Below are positions 23,501 to 30,752 of a stretch of 47,830 nucleotides of DNA, one piece after another; positions within the stretch are counted from its first letter, which is position 1; every line of letters starts with the position of its first letter. The notes under the pieces were generated by a model. That model was not told the DNA's origin. It saw only the letters and a list, made by a program, of their open reading frames with translations, and did not search any database. The position numbers and the translations under genes are program-made. The stretch is from positions 1 through 47,830 of the forward strand of contig JBARRS010000045.1 in assembly GCA_049644345.1 (NCBI GenBank), read 5' to 3'. The stretch is from JBARRS01 sp049644345. GTDB lineage: Bacteria > Actinomycetota > Thermoleophilia > Gaiellales > Gaiellaceae.

Positions 23501-24873
23501 AGGCCGTCGGCGCACGACTCCCGCGTTACGACGGTCTCGCGCAGGTCACCGGGCAGCTCACCTACGTGGACGACGTGCGCGTCCCCGGCACACTCTGGAC
23601 GAAGGCACTCCGCTCCCCGCATCCGTTCGCCTGGATCCGCAGCCTCGACACGAGCAGGGCAGAGCGGCACCCGGGCGTCCATGCGGTGATCACGCACGCC
23701 GACGTCCCTCGGAACGTCTACGGCCATCTCGAGGCCCTCGGCGTGCCCGGCGACGAGCCGCTCCTGGCCGAGGAGGAGGTGCGCTACCAGGGTCAGCCGA
23801 TCGCCGCGGTCGCAGCCGACGACGAGCACACCGCGCTCGAGGCTCTCGACCTGATCGAGATCGAGTACGAGGAGCGCGAGCCGTTCTTCGACATGCGCAA
23901 GGCCTTCGACCCCGGCGCCCCGGCGGTTCATCCCTGGGGACCGGTCTATCCGCACTTCGGCCCCCACAACCACCGGCGCATCCGCAAGGGCGACGTCGAC
24001 CAGGCGTTCGACCAGGCCGACGTGATCATCCAGGGCGTCTACCGGCCGCAGGCGATCGAGCACTGCCCGATCGAGCCGCAGACGGGGCTCGCCGTCCCGG
24101 AGGCGAGCGGGCGGTTGACGATCTACTCCTGTACCCAGGCGATGTACTTCTCTATGGGAGTCGTCGCCGCCCATCTCCAGTGGCCGCTGAACAAGCTGAA
24201 GTTCGTGGGCGGCACCGTCGGCGGCGGCTTCGGCGGCAAGGTGGACACCGCGACCGAGACGATCTGCGCGCTCCTCGCGCTCAAGGCGCAGCGGCCGGTC
24301 AAGTGGCGCTGGACGCGCGAGGAGGAGTTCCTCGCCTCCTCGACGCGGGCGCCCTGGCACATGGAGATCGCCGACGCGGTCACGAACGACGGTTGGATCG
24401 TCGGGCGGAAGATGCTCACCCTCCACGACGCCGGCGCCTACACGCGCTTCTCCTCGTACGGGCTCACGAAGCACTCGTTCCACCACACGGGCGCGTACAC
24501 GATCCCGAACCTCTGCTTCAACGGATACGTCGTCTTCACGAACCGCGTGCCGACGACCGCGATGCGCGGGTTCGGCGTGACGTCGGTCTCCTACGCAGTC
24601 GAGATGCAAATGAACCGCGTCGCCGATCTGCTCGGGATCGATCCCCTCGAGCTCCGGCTGAAGAACGCGAACCGGATCGGCGACACGACGCCGAATCTCG
24701 TCGTGCTGAAGGATCCCTCGACGGTTCCGGTCGTGCTCGCGGCCGCCGACCGGATCGGGCACGACCTCGGCCCGAAGTACAGGTCGATGACCAGCGCTCC
24801 CCGCTCGGGCGACCTGCTCCCCGAGCACTTGAGGGCCCAGCAACACTCCACGGACGGAGGAGGTGCCGAATGA
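23497..24873 (+). CDS. Mo-hydroxylase large subunit, N-terminal half (split; NdhL-like)
   Basis: 458 residues covering the a/b hammerhead domain (about 15-125, VTGQLTYVDDV, GQPIAAVAADD) and the first molybdopterin-binding domain, with VGGTVGGGFGGK (237-248), RGFG (357-360) and ELRLKNANRIGD. The protein then ends, whereas CoxL/XdhB-type subunits continue with a second Mo-binding domain; that half is encoded by the next gene. Gene order FAD, 2Fe-2S, L, M and the sizes resemble the four-subunit nicotinate dehydrogenase of Eubacterium barkeri, as I recall it. Substrate unknown; aromatic N-heterocycle, purine or aldehyde hydroxylation are options. Confidence 0.93.
   Translation: MKAVGARLPRYDGLAQVTGQLTYVDDVRVPGTLWTKALRSPHPFAWIRSLDTSRAERHPGVHAVITHADVPRNVYGHLEALGVPGDEPLLAEEEVRYQGQPIAAVAADDEHTALEALDLIEIEYEEREPFFDMRKAFDPGAPAVHPWGPVYPHFGPHNHRRIRKGDVDQAFDQADVIIQGVYRPQAIEHCPIEPQTGLAVPEASGRLTIYSCTQAMYFSMGVVAAHLQWPLNKLKFVGGTVGGGFGGKVDTATETICALLALKAQRPVKWRWTREEEFLASSTRAPWHMEIADAVTNDGWIVGRKMLTLHDAGAYTRFSSYGLTKHSFHHTGAYTIPNLCFNGYVVFTNRVPTTAMRGFGVTSVSYAVEMQMNRVADLLGIDPLELRLKNANRIGDTTPNLVVLKDPSTVPVVLAAADRIGHDLGPKYRSMTSAPRSGDLLPEHLRAQQHSTDGGGAE
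24856..24863 (+). promoter_or_regulatory. Ribosome binding site of the second large-subunit half
   Basis: GGAGGAGG ends six bases before the ATG at 24870. This strong site at the junction shows that the second half is initiated on its own, which argues against a sequencing frameshift in a fused gene. Confidence 0.75.
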
Positions 24874-25979
24874 AGCACCGCGGACGCGGCATCTCGACGA
24901 TCGAATACCCGACGGGAATGAATCAGAACGGCGATCCGAGCCAGGCATGGGTGAAGCTCAAGCCGGACGGGCGGGTCGACGTCTTCGCCGGGACGGTCGA
25001 CATCGGCCAGGGCTCGAAGACCGTGCACACCCAGATCGTCGCCGACACGCTCGGCGTGCCCTACGACTGGGTGACGATGGACAACACGAACACCGACTCC
25101 TCGCCCGTGTGCACGGGCAGCTTCGCCTCCCGGGGCACGTTCATCGGCGGCAACGCCGTCAGGTTCGCCGCCGAGAAGGCGCGGGAGCGGATTCTCGAGA
25201 TCGCGTCCAAGGAGCTCGAGATCGACCCGAGCGACCTCGAGCTCACAGAAGGGGAGGTCGTTGCCAAAGGCGCGCCGGACCGCAAGATCGGCATTCCCGA
25301 GGTCGCCGCGGCGGCGACGTGGACCTACGGCGAGCTGATCACCGGGACCGGAGCGGCGCTCAAGCCCTACGCCGCCGTCGACGACGACACCGGCGCCGTC
25401 GAGATGGAGCCGCACTCGGCGATCTCCTACGCCGCCTGCGTCGCGGACGTCGAGGTCGACGACGAGACCGGCGAGGTGCGGGTCGAGCGGCTGGTCCAGG
25501 TCTACGACGTCGGCCGGGCGATCAATCCGGCGCTCGTCGAGGGCCAGATCGACGGGGGGGCAATGATGGGACTCGGCCTCGGGCTGCTGGAGTCCGCCTA
25601 CCCGTACTACCCCTCGATCGAGCACCGCGGGGAGCAGTTCGGCGCGTACCTCGCGCCCGCCATGGAGGACCTCCCGGAGCTCGACAACGTGATCCTCGAA
25701 AACCCATCGGCGGACGGTCCGTTCGGGGCGAAGGCGATCGGTGAGATGGCGAACAACGCCCAGCCGGCGGCCATCTGCTCGGCCATCCACGACGCGGTCG
25801 GCGTCTGGATCACCGAGTGCCCGGCGACCCCGGAGCGCGTCCTGCGCGCCCTCGAGGAGAAGAGGGAGCCGCACCGCGAGGGCAAGCGGGTGATCTTCGA
25901 CGCGGACATCTCCGTAACGGGCGTCTCCGCGTCGGCCGGGCAGGCAAACGGCCAGGGGTTCCAGCTCGTCGATGAGTAG
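24870..25979 (+). CDS. Mo-hydroxylase large subunit, C-terminal half (split; NdhM-like)
   Basis: 369 residues that begin exactly at the RGRGIS segment which in fused enzymes opens the second molybdopterin domain. TVDIGQGSKT (42-51), GSFASRGTFIGGNAV (83-97), VYDVGRAINPALVEGQIDGG (211-230) and GAKAIGEMANN, with Glu292 at the position of the active-site glutamate, are all present. So the catalytic glutamate and most cofactor contacts lie here while the GGGFGGK segment is in the other half; both must assemble. The ATG overlaps the previous stop (ATGA) and has a strong ribosome binding site. The last about 40 residues form an extra tail. Confidence 0.93.
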   Translation: MKHRGRGISTIEYPTGMNQNGDPSQAWVKLKPDGRVDVFAGTVDIGQGSKTVHTQIVADTLGVPYDWVTMDNTNTDSSPVCTGSFASRGTFIGGNAVRFAAEKARERILEIASKELEIDPSDLELTEGEVVAKGAPDRKIGIPEVAAAATWTYGELITGTGAALKPYAAVDDDTGAVEMEPHSAISYAACVADVEVDDETGEVRVERLVQVYDVGRAINPALVEGQIDGGAMMGLGLGLLESAYPYYPSIEHRGEQFGAYLAPAMEDLPELDNVILENPSADGPFGAKAIGEMANNAQPAAICSAIHDAVGVWITECPATPERVLRALEEKREPHREGKRVIFDADISVTGVSASAGQANGQGFQLVDE

Positions 25980-26370
25980 CGGGCCCGGGCCCTTCCGCAC
26001 CTGGGAGGGACGGGAGCCGTTCGAGATCTTTCCCGGCGTCCGCCTCCACGCGATCGGCGGCGACCAGGTGCTCCTCTGCCGGGTCACCTACGAGCCGGGG
26101 ACTCGCGTACGGCGCCACTCGCACGAGCACACGGAGCAGATAATGGCGATCGTCGACGGGGACGTGACCATGACGATCGAGGGCGAGACGCATGACCTTC
26201 GAGCCGGCGACGCAGTCGTCGTCAACCGCGGGCTCGAGCACGAGCTGGTCTCGAAAGGCGGCTGCACGTTCTTCGAGGCGCTCGCGCCGGTGCCGCTCGA
26301 CCACGTCGGCGATCCAGGGCAGGACCTCGTTCTAGGGCCGGATGGCGGACGCGGACACGTCGATCGCTGA
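25972..26370 (+). CDS. Cupin-domain protein, copy 2
   Basis: A 132-residue cupin overlapping the Mo-subunit gene by eight bases. First motif RRHSHEHTEQIMAIVDG with His49, His51 and Glu55, second motif AGDAVVVNRGLEHEL with His90. The arrangement resembles KdgF-like and dioxygenase-type cupins, but I cannot fix the function. Genes before and after overlap it, so it belongs to the operon and may process the hydroxylated product. The C-terminal about 30 residues beyond the barrel overlap the start of the SDR gene. Confidence 0.87.
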   Translation: MSSGPGPFRTWEGREPFEIFPGVRLHAIGGDQVLLCRVTYEPGTRVRRHSHEHTEQIMAIVDGDVTMTIEGETHDLRAGDAVVVNRGLEHELVSKGGCTFFEALAPVPLDHVGDPGQDLVLGPDGGRGHVDR

Positions 26371-27088
26371 CGACTACACGCCGCTCGCCGGCAAAGCCGC
26401 GGTGGTGACCGGCGCGAGCGCCGGCATCGGTCGCGCGATCGCCGACAAGCTTGCCGCGCTGGGCGCCGCGATCGCGACCATCCAGCGGCGTGAGGGCCCG
26501 GGCATCTCCATCCAGGCCGACCTCGGCGACCCCGCGGCTGCCGAGCGGGCGGTCGAGCAGGCGGTGGAGCGGCTCGGCCGGCTCGACATCGCCGTCTGCA
26601 ACGCCGGCACCATCTTCCGTGCGCCGGTACTCGAGCTGCCGGTCGAGGAGTGGCAGCGGGTGCTGGACGTCAACCTGACGGGAGCGTTCGTCGTCTCGCG
26701 CGCAGCCGCCCGGCATTTCGCCGCGCAGGGCAGCGGCGGCCGGATCGTGCACATCGCCTCGATGATGTCATTCCACGCCGGCGTCAACACCGCGGCGTAC
26801 GCGGCGAGCAAGGGCGGCGTCGCCCAGCTGACGAAGGCGGAGGCGAACGAGTGGGGCCCGCTCGGCATCAGGGTGAACGCGGTCGCGCCCGGCTGGGTCG
26901 AGACCGAGCTGACGAGGCCGCTGCGCGAGGACAAGCAACGTTTCGCGGAGATCTCCAGCCGCATCCCCGTCGGTCGCTGGGCGACGGGCGAAGACATTGC
27001 CGGCGCTGTCGCCTTCCTCTGCCTGCCCGAGTCCGAGTACGTCAACGGGCACGTACTCCCGGTCGACGGCGGCTGGCTCGCGCGGTAG
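26342..27088 (+). CDS. Short-chain dehydrogenase/reductase, KduD-like
   Basis: A 248-residue classical SDR with TGASAGIG (23-30), NAG (87-89), Ser140, Tyr153 and Lys157 (YAASK) and a C-terminus GHVLPVDGGWLAR that is common in 2-deoxygluconate/2-keto-3-deoxygluconate dehydrogenases (KduD). It would oxidise or reduce a hydroxyl/keto group with NAD(P). The ATG at 26342 lies 29 bases inside the cupin gene, an unusually long overlap; no better start precedes the glycine motif. The following tautomerase gene begins 28 bases downstream. Confidence 0.92.
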   Translation: MADADTSIADDYTPLAGKAAVVTGASAGIGRAIADKLAALGAAIATIQRREGPGISIQADLGDPAAAERAVEQAVERLGRLDIAVCNAGTIFRAPVLELPVEEWQRVLDVNLTGAFVVSRAAARHFAAQGSGGRIVHIASMMSFHAGVNTAAYAASKGGVAQLTKAEANEWGPLGIRVNAVAPGWVETELTRPLREDKQRFAEISSRIPVGRWATGEDIAGAVAFLCLPESEYVNGHVLPVDGGWLAR

Positions 27089-27116
27089 CGTCGCCCTCTC
27101 AGCCAAAGGAGGAGCG

Positions 27117-27296
27117 ATGCCACTGATCCAGGTCAAGCTCTACGACACCCGCGTCACCGAGGAGACCGTGCCGAAGATCATCGAGCAGCTCACCGACGCG
27201 CTCGTCGAGTCGAGCGGCGCCGCGAAGGAGCACATCTGGGTCGTCGTCGAGGGAGTGCCCGCGAAGCACTGGGGCATCGCCGGCAAGCCCGGCTAG
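27117..27296 (+). CDS. 4-oxalocrotonate tautomerase family protein
   Basis: A 59-residue protein with the N-terminal catalytic proline directly after the initiator Met (MPLIQVKLYDTR) and an Arg at position 12. VTEETVPKIIEQLTDALVE and the ending KHWGIAGKPG fit the 4-OT family, which moves double bonds in 2-oxo acids through an enol. The ATG at 27117 has a near-perfect AAAGGAGG upstream. It closes the Mo-hydroxylase operon. Its TAG overlaps the stop of the convergent diol dehydratase gene by four bases (CTAG), so no terminator separates them. Confidence 0.92.
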   Translation: MPLIQVKLYDTRVTEETVPKIIEQLTDALVESSGAAKEHIWVVVEGVPAKHWGIAGKPG

Positions 27297-29533
27297 GGAC
27301 CGAGCGCAACCTCGACAGGGGGCGCGTTCGGCACGATCGCCGCGGTCTCGCGAGCGTGGAGGAGTGTCGTGCGCACGATCAGCTTCGCGCGCGCGAAGTT
27401 GTCGAGGGTCGTCGGCACGGGCCTCACCTGGCGGCCGAGCGCGTAGCCGGCGGCGTTGCGGCCGATCGCGCGGTACGACTCGAGCGTCAGCAGCGGCGCC
27501 ATCCCGAACAGCTCCAGGTTGTCGAGCGGCTCGAGGTCACTGCGGTGGATCAGCGCGGTTCCCTTCGACTGGAGCCCGATCGCCACGCCCGAGCCTGAGA
27601 GGCGCGCGCCGTCGTGACCGATGAACGCGACGTCCGAGACGCGCCGCACGCGCACGAGGCGGGGCTCGCCGCCCTCCTCCCGCACGCCCTCCTCGAGCGC
27701 GCGGACGACCTCGTCGTGGGCGATCCCGGCAATCGTGGCCCGGATCGCGCCGCCGAAGGCCGGCCCGACGGCGATCACGACCTCGTCGTCGCGCTCGCCC
27801 CGAGCAGCCTCGCCGAGCTCGACGAGGAGCGGCCGCCCATCGACGGACGCGTCCCCGTCCGTGAGCGTCCGGGCGTCGAGCTCGTGCGGAACGTGCCGCA
27901 TCAACTCCCAGCGGTCGCCGTCGAGCCGGTAGCCCGTGCCCGGGCCGGAGTACACGTTCGGGTCGTTCACCGCCGAGTGGACAGTTCCCTCGCGCTCGAT
28001 GATCGCCGACGTTTGGAGGTAGTCGCCCGAGACCCGCTGCCGCTGCATGCCGAGGATCGCCTCGGCCACGTCGCTGTATCCGCGGCCGTCGAGCTCGCGC
28101 GCAACGTCGAGGCCGCTGATGCGCTGGTCGAGCACGCGGTCTCCGGCGGCGACGTCGGCGGCCCGGTCGCGGTCCGGCAGATCGCGACTGTCGTTGCCGT
28201 AGGTCGCCGCCTCCACCTCCGCGTCGGTGATCTCCAGGAATCCAAAGGCGGCGAAGACGGACTGGATCGCCCGCGCCGCCTTCTCCCGCACCCTCACGGT
28301 CTCCGGCTCGGTCAGCGGCTCGATGCCGGCGTCGACCTGCCAGTCGCGCTGCATCGTCAGCCACTCGTCGATGTCTTCGCTGTCGTAGTTGCCGCCGCCG
28401 AACATGTTGTCTCGGCGCGGCATGATGCTGTAGCCGGAGGTGACGAAGTCGGTGCCCGGCAGGAACTGTCCCATCAGCTTCGCCGCCCGGCGTGTCGGCG
28501 AGTGGGATGCGATCGCGTCGTTCCCGGAGGCCACCTCCAGGCCGAGCCAGGCTGCGATCAGGTTCTCCGCCAGGATCTCGCGTACGCCGCCGGGGACGCT
28601 CAGCACGAGAGCGACGCAGCTGATCGCTCCGTTCTGGACCCCCTGCGAGCCTGCGGCCCGGATCGCGGCCAGGCAGCGCGCCTCCAGGTAGAGCATCGAG
28701 CAGCCCTGGGCGTGACCCATCAGCGCCTCCGAGCCGCCGCCCGAAGTGAAGCGGACCTTGATCCCGCGCGAGGCGTAGGCCGAGGCGAGGAACGCCTTCG
28801 ACCACGGCGTGTCGTCGCCGTCGACGAAGACCGGCTCGGTGCCGTAGACCGACAGCGTCTCCGCGTAGGTGGTCAGCCCGAGCATCGCGAGCTGTAGGGA
28901 GCGGCGCTCCTCGATCGCGCACTGCGTCATCACGCCCGGGCGCCCCGTCTGCGAGCCGACGAGCACGGCCATCGCGTTCAGCGGCGCGTAGCGCGAGACG
29001 CCGACCGTGGTCTCGATCTCGGCGAAGCCCCGCGCGGCAGCCTCGGCCGCGTCGGCCGCCAGGAGCGCGGGGTTCTCCTTCAGGTTGGTCACGTGCGCCT
29101 GGTTCGCCGGCCTCCGCCGCGCCCGCAGCTTCTTGAGCGCGAACATCATCTCGACGGGGTCGAGCAGGCCGACGACCCGGGCGAGGCGGGCGGGAGTCAG
29201 GCCCAGAGAAAGCCGCACGAGCTCGTCGCGTGGGCGCTCGATCTCCACGAGCTGTCGGGCGACCTCGAGCTCGTCGAGCGCCATCGCCTCCGGAGCGGTC
29301 TCCAGGTCCAACCCGTGGCGCGCGATGAAATGGTCGAGGACGTCGAACTCCCCCTCCGTCATGCCATCCATCGCGACGACTCGGCCGTCTACGAGCTCGA
29401 GTGCGGGCTCAGGATCTCCAGGCCCGTTCATCGCGACCAGGCCGAGCTCGGGATCGGGCGCGATCAGTAGCTCGCGCCGGAGCTCGCGCGCCTCCCGGGC
29501 GACGAAGCGCTTAGACCGTTCCGGCTCGCTCAT
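27293..29533 (-). CDS. Coenzyme B12-dependent diol/glycerol dehydratase, fused large and medium subunits
   Basis: A 746-residue protein. Residues 1 to about 540 equal the PduC large subunit: YGTEPVFVDGDDTPWSKAF, SGGGSEALMGHAQGCSMLYL, VASGNDAIASHS and MLPGTDF-like FLPGTDFVTSGYS. From about 575 the PduD medium subunit follows: VAFIGHDGARLSGSGVAIG, LQSKGTALIHRSDL, LELFGMAPLLTLESYRAIG. In enteric bacteria these are separate proteins. The enzyme uses adenosylcobalamin radicals to turn 1,2-diols or glycerol into aldehydes. The small subunit gene lies just upstream (23-base overlap). No reactivase genes (DdrA/DdrB, PduGH) or cobalamin riboswitch are visible in the window. Confidence 0.94.
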   Translation of the reverse strand: MSEPERSKRFVAREARELRRELLIAPDPELGLVAMNGPGDPEPALELVDGRVVAMDGMTEGEFDVLDHFIARHGLDLETAPEAMALDELEVARQLVEIERPRDELVRLSLGLTPARLARVVGLLDPVEMMFALKKLRARRRPANQAHVTNLKENPALLAADAAEAAARGFAEIETTVGVSRYAPLNAMAVLVGSQTGRPGVMTQCAIEERRSLQLAMLGLTTYAETLSVYGTEPVFVDGDDTPWSKAFLASAYASRGIKVRFTSGGGSEALMGHAQGCSMLYLEARCLAAIRAAGSQGVQNGAISCVALVLSVPGGVREILAENLIAAWLGLEVASGNDAIASHSPTRRAAKLMGQFLPGTDFVTSGYSIMPRRDNMFGGGNYDSEDIDEWLTMQRDWQVDAGIEPLTEPETVRVREKAARAIQSVFAAFGFLEITDAEVEAATYGNDSRDLPDRDRAADVAAGDRVLDQRISGLDVARELDGRGYSDVAEAILGMQRQRVSGDYLQTSAIIEREGTVHSAVNDPNVYSGPGTGYRLDGDRWELMRHVPHELDARTLTDGDASVDGRPLLVELGEAARGERDDEVVIAVGPAFGGAIRATIAGIAHDEVVRALEEGVREEGGEPRLVRVRRVSDVAFIGHDGARLSGSGVAIGLQSKGTALIHRSDLEPLDNLELFGMAPLLTLESYRAIGRNAAGYALGRQVRPVPTTLDNFARAKLIVRTTLLHARETAAIVPNAPPVEVALGP

Positions 29534-29966
29534 GGGCCTGCGTCCGCTCTTCCGCGAGGAGACCGCGTTCCGCGTAGATCCGCTGCGCCTCCCGGACGAA
29601 CGCAGCCGTCCGCGGAGCCCCGTGCTCGTGCTCGAGCAGCTCGGCCCAGCGCTCCAGCTCGGCGGCGCTCGAGCGTCCCGGCCGAAGTGCCGTATAGATC
29701 TCGAGGATCTTCTCGGCGGGAACGGCGGCGAGCTCGGCCGCGCGCTCGAGGTTCTCGGCGAGCTGCGGACGCCCGGCGGCCCGCGCCACCGACGCCTGGC
29801 GGACGAGCGTCTCGGGCGTGGCGCGGAGATCGTCCGCGGCGATCGCGCCCTTCCGGAGCGCGCCGAGCGTGATCGCGTCGAGCTGCGTGCCGCCCGGAGT
29901 CGTGACGAGGTCGGGCCTTCGGGTCCCGAGGGGGTAGTCCGAGCTCGGATCGAAGCTCACGCGCAC
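29511..29966 (-). CDS. Diol/glycerol dehydratase small subunit (PduE-like)
   Basis: A 151-residue protein with the PduE landmarks TPGGTQLDAITLGALRKG, ATPETLVRQASVA, NLERAAELAAVPAEKILEIY and TALRPGRSS. It pairs with the fused large/medium protein to form the holoenzyme. The start is taken as GTG 29966; a second GTG two codons later is possible. A TATAAC hexamer on the minus strand (29983-29978) sits 11 bases upstream, so the transcript has almost no leader. The 23-base overlap with the next gene suggests coupled translation. Confidence 0.92.
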   Translation of the reverse strand: MRVSFDPSSDYPLGTRRPDLVTTPGGTQLDAITLGALRKGAIAADDLRATPETLVRQASVARAAGRPQLAENLERAAELAAVPAEKILEIYTALRPGRSSAAELERWAELLEHEHGAPRTAAFVREAQRIYAERGLLAEERTQAHERAGTV

Positions 29967-29977
29967 AGCTTAGAGCC

Positions 29978-29985
29978 GTTATAAG
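29978..29985. promoter_or_regulatory. Shared TTATAA -10 of divergent dehydratase and SDR genes
   Basis: The palindrome TTATAA (29979-29984) gives TATAAG on plus, six bases before the SDR GTG at 29992, and TATAAC on minus, 11 bases before the dehydratase small-subunit GTG. Both transcripts would be leaderless or nearly so. No -35 elements are clear. Confidence 0.5.
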
Positions 29986-29991
29986 AGCCCA

Positions 29992-30723
29992 GTGCCTGGC
30001 GCGAACACGTACGACTTTGAGGGTCGGGTCGCGCTCGTCACGGGCGGGGCGAGCGGCATCGGGGCAGCGACCGCCGAAAGGCTGCGGGCCGGCGGCGCGG
30101 CAGTGGCCGTCTTCGACCTGAAGGCGGAGGCCTCCGACGAGGCGCTCGCGATCGCGGGCGACGTGACCCACTCCCGCGATCTGGACGATGCGGTCGCACA
30201 GGTCGACCGCGAGCTCGGCCGTCTCGACGTGCTCGTCTGCTGCGCCGGCGTCAGCGGCGACTCGCTGCGAACGGTCGAGGTGAGCGACGAGGAGTGGCAG
30301 CGCGTCTTCGCGATCAACGCGAACGGCGTCTTCTTCGCGAACCGAGCCGTGATCCCCGGGATGGAGGAGCGCGGCTACGGCCGCATCGTCAACGTCGCCT
30401 CGATCGCCGGCAAGGAGGGGAACCCGATGGCCGCGGCCTACTCCGCCAGCAAGGCGGCGGTGATCACGATGACCAAGTCGATCGGGAAGGACGTGGCCGG
30501 CACCGGGATCCTGGTCAACTGCGTCGCGCCCGCCGTGATCGAGACGCCGATGCTCAGGGACATGAGCGAGGAGCACATCGGATATATGGTCGAGCGCGTC
30601 CCGCTCGGCCGGATGGGCCGCCCCGAGGAGGTCGCGGGCCTGATCGCCTTCCTCGCGAGCGAGGAGTTCTCGTTCGCCACCGGCGCGTGCTTCGACCTCT
30701 CGGGCGGGCGGGCCGTGTACTAG
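29992..30723 (+). CDS. Short-chain dehydrogenase/reductase
   Basis: A 243-residue classical SDR: TGGASGIG (17-24), CCAG at the NAG position (83-86), Ser137, Tyr150 and Lys154 (YSASK), VAPAVIETPM and a C-terminal FDLSGGRAVY. Asp42 after the second strand favours NAD. The pattern is like sugar-acid or 2-keto-3-deoxy-fuconate/rhamnonate dehydrogenases, which fits the following sugar-acid genes. Start GTG 29992, probably leaderless behind TATAAG. The replacement of NAG by CAG is a modest deviation. Confidence 0.9.
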   Translation: MPGANTYDFEGRVALVTGGASGIGAATAERLRAGGAAVAVFDLKAEASDEALAIAGDVTHSRDLDDAVAQVDRELGRLDVLVCCAGVSGDSLRTVEVSDEEWQRVFAINANGVFFANRAVIPGMEERGYGRIVNVASIAGKEGNPMAAAYSASKAAVITMTKSIGKDVAGTGILVNCVAPAVIETPMLRDMSEEHIGYMVERVPLGRMGRPEEVAGLIAFLASEEFSFATGACFDLSGGRAVY

Positions 30724-30740
30724 CGAGATCTGGGCGGTTC

Positions 30741-30746
30741 TAGGAT
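30741..30746 (+). promoter_or_regulatory. Candidate -10 of the sugar-kinase gene (leaderless)
   Basis: TAGGAT, six bases before the ATG at 30753, in the 29-base gap after the SDR gene. TAGGAT is a usual actinobacterial -10. It could start a shorter transcript of the kinase-to-epimerase genes. Confidence 0.4.
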
Positions 30747-30752
30747 TGGCCC

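Noticed and set aside
24864..24873. Sequencing frameshift as the cause of the split large subunit
   Set aside because: A strong ribosome binding site, an ATGA junction and a domain-exact start of the second protein favour a genuine split.
23388..25979. An 863-codon open frame over both Mo-subunit genes
   Set aside because: Only the part from 24870 is real; the upstream part is an Arg/Pro-rich shadow of the true reading frames of the 2Fe-2S and first large-subunit genes.
22165..25979. True CO dehydrogenase (CoxMSL) because of CoxD/CoxE neighbours
   Set aside because: The large subunit is split and I see no CoxL-type active-site loop with the copper-binding Cys; CoxD/E-like proteins also serve other Mo-hydroxylases.
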